Shown: positions 9,327 through 18,134 of the stretch, one piece after another
Layout of the letters: every line of letters begins with the position of its first letter
Numbering within the stretch: position 1 is the stretch's first letter
NCBI RefSeq assembly: GCF_036021035.1
Contig: NZ_CP107930.1
Location: forward strand, 1,798,001 to 1,862,000
Length of the DNA stretch: 64,000 bases
Direction of reading: 5' to 3'
DNA from: Kineococcus sp. NBC_00420
Lineage (GTDB): Bacteria > Actinomycetota > Actinomycetes > Actinomycetales > Kineococcaceae
Notes under the pieces: generated by a model
Seen by the model: the letters and a program-made list of their open reading frames with translations, nothing else
Databases searched by the model: none
Told to the model about the DNA's origin: nothing
Translations under genes and position numbers: made by a program

Positions 9327-10316
9327 GTGACGCGTCCGCAGCCGGTGACCATGGCCGACGTCGCCGCCCGGGCGGGGGTCTCCCGGGCCCTGGTGTCCAT
9401 CGTGTTCCGCGGAGTTCCCGGGGCGAGCGCCGCCAACCGGGAACGGGTGCTGAGGGCCGCAGCCGAACTCGACTACCACCCCGACGAACGCGCCCGCCTG
9501 CTCGGCTCCGGTCGCAGCCGGACGCTCGGAGTCGTCCACGGCCTGCACGTCCCCTTCCACGGCGAACTGGTGGAGGCGCTCTACGACGCCGTCGCCGATT
9601 CGCCCTGGCGCCTCAGGCTCGAACCGCGCGGGCGCTCCCGCACCGAGGCCGCGGCCGTACGGGCCCTGCTCGACCAGCGGGTCGAGGCCCTGGTCCTCCT
9701 CGGCCCGGGCGCCGGGCGGAGCGAACTGCAGGAACTCGCCGCGCGGCTCCCGGTCGTCGTCCTGGCCCGGGCCCTGCGCCAGGTGGACGCCGGGGTCGTC
9801 CGCACCGACGACGAGACCGGCGCCCGACTCGCCGTGGAGCACCTGGTCGGGCTCGGGCACCGCCGGATCGTGCACCTGCACGGCGGCCGGGCGCCGGGGG
9901 CGACCGAACGCCGCGCCGGGTACCGCCGGGCGGTGCAGTCCGCGGGGCTTCCCGCCGACCTCCGCCCGGGCGGAGCGGACGGCGCGAGCGGCGAGGCCGC
10001 GGCCGCGGACCTGCTGCGCGACGGGGTGCCCGACGCCGTCCTCGCCTTCAACGACGAGTTCGCCGCCGGGCTGCTGCACGCCCTGCGCGCCGCCGGGGTC
10101 GCCGTCCCGGGCGCCGTCTCGATCGTCGGCTTCGACGACAGCGCTGTGGCGGCCCTCTCGACGGTGTCGCTCACGACCGTGGGGCAGGACCCCGCCACCC
10201 TCGCGCGGCACGCGGTGGAGCAGGCCATCGCCCGGGTGGAGGGGGCCGCCGAGGTCCGTCGCGAGGTGGTCGTCACGCCCCGCCTCGTCGTCCGGGGGAC
10301 GACGGCCGGTACGTGA
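9327..10316 (+). CDS. LacI-family transcriptional regulator
   Basis: A 329-residue repressor. The helix-turn-helix lies at about residues 9-30 (MADVAARAGVSRALVSIVF), with the hinge helix at DYHPDERARLLGSGRS. A periplasmic-binding-protein-like sensor domain follows, including GLGHRRIVHLHGG, VLAFNDEFAAGLL and VSIVGFDDSAVAAL. I chose the GTG at 9327 (MTRPQPVTMADV); a GTG at 9318 and ATG at 9351 are also possible. It is divergent from the dehydrogenase/isomerase operon across a perfect palindrome, so it most likely represses that operon and itself. The inducer is unknown. Confidence 0.92.
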   Translation: MTRPQPVTMADVAARAGVSRALVSIVFRGVPGASAANRERVLRAAAELDYHPDERARLLGSGRSRTLGVVHGLHVPFHGELVEALYDAVADSPWRLRLEPRGRSRTEAAAVRALLDQRVEALVLLGPGAGRSELQELAARLPVVVLARALRQVDAGVVRTDDETGARLAVEHLVGLGHRRIVHLHGGRAPGATERRAGYRRAVQSAGLPADLRPGGADGASGEAAAADLLRDGVPDAVLAFNDEFAAGLLHALRAAGVAVPGAVSIVGFDDSAVAALSTVSLTTVGQDPATLARHAVEQAIARVEGAAEVRREVVVTPRLVVRGTTAGT

Positions 10317-10537
10317 CCCTCGCCGCCGGGGTCTTCTCGCTGCTCGCCGAGACCACGCACCGACCCGAGGGGTAGACCGTGATCGTGGCGCTGAACGGGC
10401 TCCGCCTGCTGCGACGCTCGGCCTGGGACGACCGGCCGTGGGGACTGGTACGACCTCTACCGCCGAGGGGTTCCGTGGGCCACACTGGGACCGACGCCGG
10501 GACCCCGGAGAACGGCCGACGAAGGCAGGCTCACCCC

Positions 10538-10846
10538 ATGGACCAGTCGAGCTCCACCTCCCGTTCCGAGGCCGTGATCTCCGGGCAGGACTACGCCGTG
10601 GACGAGATCGTCCACGCGGGTTCCTCCAAGGCACCGAGTTCCCTGGACGAGTTCTGCGGTGACGTGTGCTTCCAGGTCTCCCACGGCCCGCACCACCACG
10701 AGGTGGTGGGCGTGGGAAACCTCACGGGGGACATCGCGCTCGTGCACGAGAAGATGGGCGACGCGGGCGGGCGCGACGTCCGCGTCTGGCACGTCGCACC
10801 GGGTGCGGACGGGTTCCTGGCCCGTCACGTCCCGCCCACGGGCTGA
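10538..10846 (+). CDS. Small hypothetical protein
   Basis: I do not recognise this 102-residue protein. It starts at the ATG at 10538 after GAAGGCAGG. It is soluble, acidic in the middle, with a His-rich patch (SHGPHHHEVVGVGN), one cysteine pair (DEFCGDVCFQV) and a C-terminal half HEKMGDAGGRDVRVWHVAPGADG. There is no signal peptide or membrane segment. It lies alone between the LacI gene and pdxY, both on the same strand. The 220 bases before it (10317-10537) contain no convincing gene or repeat. Codon use matches the surroundings, which supports it as a real gene. Confidence 0.6.
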   Translation: MDQSSSTSRSEAVISGQDYAVDEIVHAGSSKAPSSLDEFCGDVCFQVSHGPHHHEVVGVGNLTGDIALVHEKMGDAGGRDVRVWHVAPGADGFLARHVPPTG

Positions 10847-10912
10847 GCACCGTCGACAGCGGGTACGGCAGCCGCTGAGCCCATCACCCCCGGATGCGCG
10901 AGGATGGAGAGC

Positions 10913-11764
10913 ATGAAGGTGCTCTCCATCCAGTCCGCCGTCGCCCACGGCCACGTCGGCAACTCCGCAGCGGTCTTCCCGCTGCAGCGCATCGGTGTCG
11001 AGGTCCTGCCGGTGTACACCGTGAACTTCTCCAACCACACCGGGTACGGCGCCTGGCGGGGTCCGGTCATGTCGGCCCAGGACGTGGCGGACGTGATCAC
11101 CGGCATCGAGGAACGCGGAGTGTTCCCCGAGATCGACGTCGTCCTCTCCGGGTACCAGGGCGGCACGGGCATCGGTGACGTGATCGTCGACGCCGTGCGC
11201 CGGGTCAAGGCCGCGAACCCGACGGCGATCTACGCCTGCGACCCGGTGATGGGCAACGCCAGGTCGGGCTGCTTCGTCGCCCCGGAGATCCCCGAACTGC
11301 TGCGCGACCGCGTCGTCCCGGCGGCTGACCTCATCACCCCGAACCAGTTCGAACTGGGCTACCTCACCGGCACCGAGCCCTCCACCATCGAGAGCACCCT
11401 CGCCTCCGCCGACCTGGCCCGGGCGATGGGCCCGTCCACGGTGCTCATCACCAGCGTCGAACGTCCCGACGCCGAGGAGGGCACCCTCGAGATGGCGGTC
11501 GTGGACGAGCAGGGGGCGTGGATCGTGCAGACCCCGCGGTTGCCGTTCAAGGCCAACGGTTCCGGTGACGTCACCGCCGCGCTGTTCGCCGCGCACCACC
11601 GCGCCACCGGTGACGCCGCCCTCGCCCTCGAACGGACCGCCTCGTCGGTGTTCGACCTCATCGAGGCGACCTACACCGCGGGATCCCGGGAACTCCTCAT
11701 CGTCCAGGCCCAGCAGTTCTTCGCCGAACCCCGCCTGCAGTTCCGCGCGGAACGTCTGCGCTGA
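10913..11764 (+). CDS. pdxY: Pyridoxal kinase PdxY
   Basis: ATP-dependent kinase that salvages pyridoxal to pyridoxal phosphate; cytoplasmic, 283 residues. Diagnostic segments: KVLSIQSAVAHGHVGNSAA at the N-terminus, LPVYTVNFSNHTGYG, LSGYQGG, YACDPVMGNA and the Walker-like C-terminal FKANGSGDVTAALFAA with the catalytic Asp. I place the start at the ATG at 10913, nine bases inside the first in-frame ATG (10904), because relatives begin MKVLSIQS and GGAG lies at a good distance. It stands alone, convergent with an SDR gene only ten bases away. Confidence 0.95.
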   Translation: MKVLSIQSAVAHGHVGNSAAVFPLQRIGVEVLPVYTVNFSNHTGYGAWRGPVMSAQDVADVITGIEERGVFPEIDVVLSGYQGGTGIGDVIVDAVRRVKAANPTAIYACDPVMGNARSGCFVAPEIPELLRDRVVPAADLITPNQFELGYLTGTEPSTIESTLASADLARAMGPSTVLITSVERPDAEEGTLEMAVVDEQGAWIVQTPRLPFKANGSGDVTAALFAAHHRATGDAALALERTASSVFDLIEATYTAGSRELLIVQAQQFFAEPRLQFRAERLR

Positions 11765-11773
11765 CGCCCCGGC

Positions 11774-12451
11774 TCAGAACGAGGTGACCCCGCGGACGCG
11801 GTGACCGACGGCGATGGACTCGCCGGTCACCGCGTTGAGCGGGGAGGCGAGGAACGCGAGCAGGTCGGCGACCTGCGCCGGCGTCGACTCCCCAGGGGCG
11901 CCGACCGCCACGGCCGGGTCTGGGTGGGCGGTCACCAGGCCCGGGTTGACGGCGTTCACCGAGATCCCGGTCCCCGCCAGGTCGTCCGCGAGGTTCTTGG
12001 CCACCACGATCGTGGCGGCGTTGCGCACCGAACCGGTGATGTTGCCGGTGAGCAGGGCGTTCTGCCCGCTCACCACGACGATGCGGCCGAACCCCGCCGC
12101 ACGCATCGACGGGACCACCGCGTTGGCGATCCGGAGGAAGACCATCGCCTTGCCGTCGAACGCCTCCAGGACCTGCGCCGGGTCGGACCGGCGCTCGGGG
12201 TCGAGGGTCCGCGCGGAGGGGGCGGCGGTCACGATGACGGCGTCGATGCGGCCGTGGGTCCGCAGCACCTCCTCCACCCCCGCCTGCACGGACGCGTCGT
12301 CGGTGCCGTCCAGCACCACCCCCTCGCCGGGGTTGCGGGAGGCGACGACGACCGTGGCCCCCTCCGTGCGGAGCCGGTCGGTGAGGGCCGCACCGATGAG
12401 GCCCCTCCCCCCGACGACGAGGACGACGCGGTCGCGGAACTGGAGATCCAT
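11774..12451 (-). CDS. Short-chain dehydrogenase/reductase with atypical active site
   Basis: A 225-residue Rossmann protein beginning MDLQFRDRVVLVVGGRGLIGAALTDRL, so cofactor binding looks intact. The normal SDR catalytic YxxxK is not present: the aligned stretch reads TGSVRNAATIVVAKNLADDL, placing Gly and Asn where Tyr and Lys are expected. Ser of the VVVSGQNAL strand is kept. The C-terminal end VTGESIAVGHRVRGV is the standard SDR ending. It is convergent with pdxY and divergent from the HD-GYP gene. It may be a non-catalytic member or use other residues; I cannot name a substrate. Confidence 0.85.
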   Translation of the reverse strand: MDLQFRDRVVLVVGGRGLIGAALTDRLRTEGATVVVASRNPGEGVVLDGTDDASVQAGVEEVLRTHGRIDAVIVTAAPSARTLDPERRSDPAQVLEAFDGKAMVFLRIANAVVPSMRAAGFGRIVVVSGQNALLTGNITGSVRNAATIVVAKNLADDLAGTGISVNAVNPGLVTAHPDPAVAVGAPGESTPAQVADLLAFLASPLNAVTGESIAVGHRVRGVTSF

Positions 12452-12571
12452 GGGGGCACGGTATCCCCGGCTCCGTCCCTGCTCCCCCGTTCGGGTGGAG
12501 CCGCGCGACCGGGCGGGTGAACCGGCGGCCGAGCGCTCAACGTCCCCTTCCGGTGACCCGATCAGGGATTC

Positions 12572-14725
12572 GTGGCGAGTGGACCGACCCAGAACTACGA
12601 CGGCGCCGAGGCGCTGGGGTGGCGCCCTCGGCCCGTCCTCGCGCGTCTGGTCCGCGCCGCCGCGTCGTTCGGGCCCGTGCTGTTCGCCCTGGCCGTCGGC
12701 GCAGTCGCCGCGCGCTGGGCCCCGGCGTCCCGGATCGGCGTGCCGGGCACGGTCTGGCTGCTCCTCGTCGTGGTGCTCTCCTCCCTCGTGCTCGTCCTCG
12801 TCTCCCACCTCACACGGCGGCTCGTCCCGCTCTCGGCCCTGCTCCGGCTGAGCCTCGTCCTGCCCGACCGCGTGCCCAGCCGCTTCGACGTGGCGCGCCG
12901 CACCTGGTCCCCGTCCCGACTGCAGCAGGCCGGGCCCCCGGAGCACGACGGACCCGTCGACTGGTTGCTGGCCCTCGTCGGGAGCCTCGCCGAGCACGAC
13001 GCGCGCACTCGTGCGCACGGGGAGCGCGTCCAGGCCTACGCGGCCCTCATCGGCGCCGAACTCGGGCTGCCGCACGAGGACGTCGACCGGCTGAGCTGGG
13101 CGGCACTGCTGCACGACGTCGGCAAGGTCCACGTCCCCGTCGAGGTCATCAACAAGAAGGGCCGCCCCGACGACGAGGAGTGGGCCTCGCTCCAGCAGCA
13201 CCCCGCCCACGGCGGGCGCCTCGTCGAACCCCTGCGTGGCTGGCTGGGTCCGTGGCTGGACGGGGTGGAGCAGCACCACGAACGCTTCGACGGTGCCGGC
13301 TACCCCCGCGGTCTGCACGGGACGGACATCTCGCTGGCGGCGCGCGTCATCGCCGTCGCCGACACCTACGACGTCATCACCTCGGCCCGCTCCTACAAGA
13401 AGCCGCTGTCCGCCGAACAGGCCAGAGCCGAGATCACCCGCTGCGCCGGAGCGCAGTTCGACCCCGACGTCGTCCGTGCGTTCCTCACCGTCGGCGTCGG
13501 ACGGCTGCGGCTCATCGCCGGTCCGGCGACCCTGCTCGCCGCGTTGCCCGGGGTGGGTTCCCTCCCGGCGCAGGCCGTGTCGAACGTCTCCGCCGTGGCC
13601 CACACCGTCGGCGGGCAGGTCCTCGGCGCCGTCCTCACGGCCGGGGTCGGGGTCGGAGCGGGTTTCGTCGCGACCGACGCCGCCGCGGCGGACCCCGTTC
13701 CCGTCGTGGCCGCCGCGCCGTTCTCCGACGTGAGCGAGAACTCCCCCGCCGCGGCCGCGGTCCCGAGCCCGTCCGGAACCCCCACCACCAGCCCGAGCGA
13801 CCTCGTGACCTTCCCGGCGCGGGGGGCCGACCCCTTCACCCCGATCGAGCCGCTCTCCGCGCGGACGCCGGAGCGCTCCGTACCCGGTTCCACCGCAGCT
13901 CCGGTGGCCCTCGCCGCGACGGCCTCACGCCCGGAGACCTCCACCCTCACGGCCACGCCCACGGCCACCCGATCCTCGACCTCCCCGGGGGCGACCGCCC
14001 GCCCGACGCAGGCCGTGCCGACCGCGACCGCGGTCCCCTCGGCCGTGGCGACGACCCCTCCGACCCCGACCACAGGGAACCCCGTCACCGCCACGGCGAC
14101 CACCACGGCGACCGCGGCACCGACCACCACGGCGACCGCAACACCGACCACCACGGCGACCGCAGTGCCGACCACCATGCCGACCGCAACGCCGACCGCG
14201 GCACCGACCACCACGGCGACCGCAGCGCCCACCAGTTCCCCGCCCACCAGTTCCCCGCCCACCAGTTCCCCGCCCACCAGTTCCCCGCCCACCAGTTCCC
14301 CGCCCACCAGTTCCCCGCCCACCGGTTCCACGCCCACCAGTTCCACGCCGACCACGACCCCGGTGCCCACGCCCACCACGACGGATTCCTGCTCCGCGGC
14401 CCACCACGGCGCCACCCGGCTCGAGGACAAGGACCTGCGCGGGTGCGACCTGCAGCTGCAGACCCTCACCGGGAACTGGCGCGGGGCGAAGCTCCAGGGG
14501 GCGAACCTCACCGGCGCCACGCTGCTCAACCTCGACCTGAGCCACACCGACCTCCGGACGGCCGACCTCGACCTCACCCGGCTCGTCGCGGTCGACCTCT
14601 CCCACGCGGACCTGCGGGGCACCAGCTTCCGCGGCGCGGTCCTGACGGGGGTGGACCTCACCCAGGCGAAGTGGGACGCGCACACCTTCGACGGAGCCGT
14701 CCTGGTCGGCGTCACCGGGATGTAG
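12572..14725 (+). CDS. Membrane HD-GYP protein with exported Pro/Thr linker and pentapeptide repeats
   Basis: A 717-residue protein from a GTG start. Two membrane helices (about 28-46 and 54-75) are followed by an HD-GYP domain (about 125-300) with ALLHDVGKVHV, HPAHGGRLVE and HHERFDGAGYPRGLHG, the metal and GYP residues of c-di-GMP phosphodiesterases. A third hydrophobic stretch (about 343-366) leads into a Pro/Thr/Ala linker of about 230 residues built from tandem DNA repeats. The end (about 615-715) is a pentapeptide-repeat domain (LRGCDLQ, LQGANLTGATLLNLDLSHTDLRT) with two cysteines. Topology suggests a cytoplasmic phosphodiesterase and an extracytoplasmic repeat domain. It is transcribed alone. 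Confidence 0.9.
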   Translation: MASGPTQNYDGAEALGWRPRPVLARLVRAAASFGPVLFALAVGAVAARWAPASRIGVPGTVWLLLVVVLSSLVLVLVSHLTRRLVPLSALLRLSLVLPDRVPSRFDVARRTWSPSRLQQAGPPEHDGPVDWLLALVGSLAEHDARTRAHGERVQAYAALIGAELGLPHEDVDRLSWAALLHDVGKVHVPVEVINKKGRPDDEEWASLQQHPAHGGRLVEPLRGWLGPWLDGVEQHHERFDGAGYPRGLHGTDISLAARVIAVADTYDVITSARSYKKPLSAEQARAEITRCAGAQFDPDVVRAFLTVGVGRLRLIAGPATLLAALPGVGSLPAQAVSNVSAVAHTVGGQVLGAVLTAGVGVGAGFVATDAAAADPVPVVAAAPFSDVSENSPAAAAVPSPSGTPTTSPSDLVTFPARGADPFTPIEPLSARTPERSVPGSTAAPVALAATASRPETSTLTATPTATRSSTSPGATARPTQAVPTATAVPSAVATTPPTPTTGNPVTATATTTATAAPTTTATATPTTTATAVPTTMPTATPTAAPTTTATAAPTSSPPTSSPPTSSPPTSSPPTSSPPTSSPPTGSTPTSSTPTTTPVPTPTTTDSCSAAHHGATRLEDKDLRGCDLQLQTLTGNWRGAKLQGANLTGATLLNLDLSHTDLRTADLDLTRLVAVDLSHADLRGTSFRGAVLTGVDLTQAKWDAHTFDGAVLVGVTGM
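14098..14226 (+). repeat. Imperfect 24-bp tandem repeats encoding Thr/Ala/Pro linker
   Basis: Degenerate units of about 24 bp, recognisable by the recurring ACCACCACGGCGACCGC, encode TTTATAAP-like blocks in the HD-GYP protein. All variants stay in frame. This is coding low-complexity sequence rather than an intergenic repeat. Confidence 0.85.
14228..14347 (+). repeat. Eight in-frame 15-bp tandem repeats (PTSSP)
   Basis: Unit CCCACCAGTTCCCCG: six perfect copies (14228-14317) and two with substitutions (14318-14347). They encode consecutive PTSSP blocks, ending PTGST and PTSST, in the wall-linker part of the HD-GYP protein. Near identity of the copies points to recent slippage expansion. Confidence 0.97.
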
Positions 14726-14744
14726 GGCACCGGGGACGCCGGCG

Positions 14745-15944
14745 TCACCGCTCCCGGGGAACTCCACCCGCGTGGGCGGGCTCGGGGACACGGATCCGTC
14801 CGGCCAGGACGGCGACGAACGCCGACGTCACGACGAGGAGGCCCAGCGCGAACCGCAGGGAGGACAGTTCGGCGACGAGGCCGATGACCGGCGGCCCGAG
14901 GAAGAACGCCGGCCACTCGCCCAGGTTGACCAGCGCGACGGCTCGTCCGGCGGGCACGTCGGGCTGGTTCCCGGCCAGACCCATGATGGTCGGGAACACG
15001 CAGGCGCACCCCAGGCCGACGAGGGCGAAACCCACGAGGGCCAGGGGGACCGAGCCGGTCAGGACGGCCAGCAGCACCCCCGTCGCGGTCACCGTCGCCG
15101 AGAACCGGATGAACCGCACCCGGCCGAAGCGGTCGACGAGGCGGTCCCCGAACGACCGCGTCAGCGCGATCGCCAGCGAGTAGCACACCAGGGTCAGGGA
15201 ACCCGTGGCGACGGTGGCGCCCAGCGAGACGGAGTACTGGGCGCTCCACTGCACCGCAGAGCCTTCGGTGACGGCGGCGAGGAGGGCGAGGCCCGCCAGC
15301 AGGACGATCTGCCGGGTCGGCCGTGCCCGCCGGGGGGCCGGTCCGGATCCCCCGGCGAGGGGAGCCTCGGCCCCCCGGGGCAGGGCCGTCGCCGTGACGC
15401 AGAGGACGACGGCGAGGACCAGGTCGCAGATCGCGATCTGCACCCACGGATCGGTCCCGAGGTGCCCGGCGAGGGCCCCGGCGAGACCACCCCCCAGCTG
15501 CCCGACGCTGAACCAGGCGTGGAAGGAGGACATGATGCTGCGGCCGTAGCGGCGCTCGACGGTGACGGCGAGGGCGTTCATCGGGCTGAACAGCAGACCC
15601 GTCGCCAACCCCTGCAGCGCCAGCGCGGGGACCAGGAACGCCGGCGACGGTGAGGCCGCGGCCAGCGGGACCACGACGAGCAGCAGCACGGCCCCGGGCA
15701 GGGCCAGCGCACGCGGGCCGGTGCGGGAGATGACCCGGGTCAGCACCAGCAGGGCGAGCAACGTCCCCGCCGGTTGAGCCAGCACCACGAGTCCCCACCC
15801 CGCGTCGCTGAGACCGAGCTGGTGCTTGATCGTCGGGATCCGCCCGGACCAGCCACCCATGACCGCGCCGGCGATGAGGAACAGCGTGACCACGGCACTC
15901 CGGGCACGCAGCGGGCTCACGGTGGTCGGGGGCGTTGCGGGCAC
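14745..15944 (-). CDS. MFS transporter, YbjJ/fucose-permease-like
   Basis: A 399-residue major facilitator with about twelve membrane helices. The first-half motifs include VTLFLIAGAVMGGWSGRIPT, LSDAGWGLVVLAQPAGTLLA and the central MNALAVTVERRYGRSIMSSFHAWFSVGQLGG, a signature of the YbjJ/fucose-permease-like group. FGDRLVDRFGRVRF is the second copy of the loop motif. The start is the GTG at 15944 with GGAGGAG nine bases upstream; a longer reading frame to 16082 lacks a ribosome site. Substrate is not deducible; metabolite or drug export is common in this group. It is convergent with the HD-GYP gene, 19 bases apart. Confidence 0.85.
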   Translation of the reverse strand: MPATPPTTVSPLRARSAVVTLFLIAGAVMGGWSGRIPTIKHQLGLSDAGWGLVVLAQPAGTLLALLVLTRVISRTGPRALALPGAVLLLVVVPLAAASPSPAFLVPALALQGLATGLLFSPMNALAVTVERRYGRSIMSSFHAWFSVGQLGGGLAGALAGHLGTDPWVQIAICDLVLAVVLCVTATALPRGAEAPLAGGSGPAPRRARPTRQIVLLAGLALLAAVTEGSAVQWSAQYSVSLGATVATGSLTLVCYSLAIALTRSFGDRLVDRFGRVRFIRFSATVTATGVLLAVLTGSVPLALVGFALVGLGCACVFPTIMGLAGNQPDVPAGRAVALVNLGEWPAFFLGPPVIGLVAELSSLRFALGLLVVTSAFVAVLAGRIRVPEPAHAGGVPRER

Positions 15945-16182
15945 GGGGCGTTGCTCCTCCTGGTCCGCCGTCGTCAGCGTGACCGACGCGAGCCTAATCC
16001 GGGCCTCCGTCGACCGCTGCGTCCGCACCCGGCTGCACCGCCCTGGGGCTGCACCCACCCGTTCCGCTGACCGGGTGAACATCCGGTTTCCTCGAGCAAC
16101 TCAGCGGGACCGTGTCCTAGTTTCGCGATCAACCGGGGGCGAGGTCGCCCCCGGCTCGGTCGCGAACGAAGGAAGAAACCCC

Positions 16183-17253
16183 ATGCGCCTCGCGCGTCGC
16201 CTCACCCTCACCGCCCTCACCGGGGCGGCGCTCCTCGGAGCCTGCACCTTCACGGGGACCGCGGCCCAGGCCGCCGCTCCGGAGCCCGGCGTCTCGGGCG
16301 CCACGCACACGGCCGTCCCGAAGGTCGGCACCCCGTTCCCCTACGTGGGCCTCGTCCGCGCAGCCGGCGCCGACCGCTACGAGACCGCCGCCGTCATCGC
16401 CCGTGGTTCCTTCCAGCCCTCGGCCGGTTCGGCCGTCTTCGTCACCAGCGGTGAGGCCCCCGCCGACGCCCTGACCGCAGGACCCGCCGCGGCCTCCCTG
16501 GACGCGCCGCTGCTGCTGACCCAGGCCGGTTCCCTCCCCGCGGCGACCGCCGCGGAACTCACGCGCCTCACCCCGGCGAAGGTCTACGTCGTCGGCGGCA
16601 CCGACCGCATCTCCGACACGACCCTCGCCGCGATCACCGCGGCCTCCCCGGGAGCCACCGTCGAACGCATCGCCGGTGCGACCCGGTACGACACGGCCGT
16701 CGACCTCGCGGAGAAGTTCTTCCCCGCGGCGAAGGGCGTGGTCCTCACCCGGGGCGACACGTTCCCGGACGCGCTCTCCGGCGGAGCCGCGGCGGCCGCC
16801 GCCGGAGTCCCCCTCATGATCACCGAGCCCGGGACCCTGCCGGACCCCGTGGCCTCGTGGTTGAACGGGCAGACGTTCCAGGCCGCCGTCGTCGTCGGGG
16901 GCCCCACGTCGGTCAGCGAGAGCGTGGCCACGCAGCTCGCCGCGCACGTCAGCGACGCCACCGCGATGACCCGCCTCGCCGGGGCCGACCGCTACGACAC
17001 GGCCGCGGCCGTCGCCGCGAGCGTCTTCCCCGACGCCACCACCGCGGTCATCGCCACCGGGGAGAACTTCCCGGACGCGCTCGCCGGAGTTCCGGTCGCG
17101 GCCCTGAACCAGGCCCCGATGCTGCTGCTGCCGCAGGCGTGCACCCCGGTGTCCCTGTACGACTACGTCTCCACGAGCCAGATCAGCAGCGAGATCGTCC
17201 TGGGTGGCCCCACCTCGGTGACCCCGGAATCGCTCCTGACCAACTGCTCCTGA
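16183..17253 (+). CDS. Exported protein with three cell-wall-binding type 2 repeats
   Basis: A 356-residue secreted protein; start ATG 16183 after GAAGGAAG. The signal peptide spans about 1-34 (RRLTLTALTGAALLGAC ... AQAAA); an LLGAC lipobox-like site falls inside it, so lipidation is possible. The rest is three CWB2 (PF04122-like) repeats: VRAAGADRYETAAVIAR, IAGATRYDTAVDLAEKFF and LAGADRYDTAAAVAASVF, each followed by ATGENFPDALAG- or YVVGG-type segments. These modules bind anionic wall polymers. No catalytic domain is fused, so it may be a stand-alone wall or surface protein. It is monocistronic with a terminator. Confidence 0.9.
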   Translation: MRLARRLTLTALTGAALLGACTFTGTAAQAAAPEPGVSGATHTAVPKVGTPFPYVGLVRAAGADRYETAAVIARGSFQPSAGSAVFVTSGEAPADALTAGPAAASLDAPLLLTQAGSLPAATAAELTRLTPAKVYVVGGTDRISDTTLAAITAASPGATVERIAGATRYDTAVDLAEKFFPAAKGVVLTRGDTFPDALSGGAAAAAAGVPLMITEPGTLPDPVASWLNGQTFQAAVVVGGPTSVSESVATQLAAHVSDATAMTRLAGADRYDTAAAVAASVFPDATTAVIATGENFPDALAGVPVAALNQAPMLLLPQACTPVSLYDYVSTSQISSEIVLGGPTSVTPESLLTNCS

Positions 17254-17259
17254 CCCACC

Positions 17260-17285
17260 GGGGTGGCCCCGACCGGGGCCACCCC
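17260..17285 (+). terminator. Perfect hairpin terminator
   Basis: GGGGTGGCCCC (17260-17270) pairs exactly with GGGGCCACCCC (17275-17285) over a four-base GACC loop, immediately after the cell-wall-binding-repeat gene and before the convergent thioesterase gene; it can serve both. Confidence 0.85.
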
Positions 17286-17296
17286 GCCGCCGCGGC

Positions 17297-18094
17297 TCAG
17301 CCGTGGTGGGGCCGCACCGTGAGGGCCTGGGCCAGGGTTCCGAAGGGCCCCAGTTCGTCGTGCAGGACGCTGCTGGTCAGTCCGATGCCCTGGGCGCCGA
17401 ACGACACCGAGGTGTCGAAACCCAGCCACCCACGCTGCGGAACCCTGAACAGGTGCGCGGTGAGGTCGATGTTGGGGAAGGCGACGTCACGCGGGTCCGC
17501 CCGCACGGTCATGCCGTTCGCGACGTCGAACAACCCCGCGGTGGCGGCCAGGGCGCTGACCTCCTCACCGGCCACGAGCGCCGTCGCGGTCCGCACCCAG
17601 GAACTCGCCCGGCCGGGTTCCAGTTGTCGACGGCGCACCTCCAGCGACGCGACGAGACCACCGGGCCACACCGAGGTGACGTCCCAGGGCGGCGTCTCCT
17701 CGGGGGACGGGATCCGCGGCAGAGGGGTTCCCCCGAGTTCCGCGGTGTCGCCCGGTCGCAGGAGCCACGCCCGCAGCCGGAGGAAGTCCCGGCCGTCGTG
17801 GGCCAGGCACGCCTCGACGAGTTCGATCGTCCGACCCGGCCGGAGAACGCTGACCCTCGCGTCGACGACGTCGACGGGCACCGTGCCGAGGATGTCGAAG
17901 GAGAGCCGGCCGAGGACCAGGCCGTCGTCCCGCCGGGTGTCGCGGTCGAGTTCGACGACGTGCACGGACAACCCCAGCGCCGCGGCGATGTGCTGCTCGT
18001 GCTCCTGCCACCCGCCACCGACGTGCTCGGTCGCCCGGAACGCTGCCGCGCCGACCCTCTCGAAGTAGGCGGGGGTCCCCGGTGCGGTGGTCAC
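17297..18094 (-). CDS. Double hot-dog acyl-CoA thioesterase family protein
   Basis: A 265-residue cytoplasmic protein of the thioesterase/acyl-CoA thioesterase-C type, with two hot-dog-like halves. Recognisable: HVGGGWQEHEQHIAAALG, GRLSFDILGTVPVDVVDARVSVLRPGRT (first half), then SWVRTATALVAGEEVSALA, NIDLTAHLFRVPQRGWLGFDT and GIGLTSSVLHDELGPFGTLAQ (second half). Proteins of this type hydrolyse or bind acyl-CoA; the exact substrate is unknown. It is on the same strand as, and 40 bases upstream of, the end-facing DHA2 transporter gene cluster boundary, with no sign of a shared operon beyond orientation. Confidence 0.8.
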   Translation of the reverse strand: MTTAPGTPAYFERVGAAAFRATEHVGGGWQEHEQHIAAALGLSVHVVELDRDTRRDDGLVLGRLSFDILGTVPVDVVDARVSVLRPGRTIELVEACLAHDGRDFLRLRAWLLRPGDTAELGGTPLPRIPSPEETPPWDVTSVWPGGLVASLEVRRRQLEPGRASSWVRTATALVAGEEVSALAATAGLFDVANGMTVRADPRDVAFPNIDLTAHLFRVPQRGWLGFDTSVSFGAQGIGLTSSVLHDELGPFGTLAQALTVRPHHG

Positions 18095-18134
18095 GACGAC
18101 GGATCGTAGACCCCGCAGCGGAACCCGACCCGGC

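Noticed and set aside
12452-13603. Minus-strand extension of the SDR gene
   Set aside because: Runs antisense through the HD-GYP gene; SDR similarity starts at ATG 12451.
14098-14347. Repeat array that could suggest CRISPR
   Set aside because: Units are 15 and 24 bp, contiguous with no spacers, and all in frame in a coding sequence.
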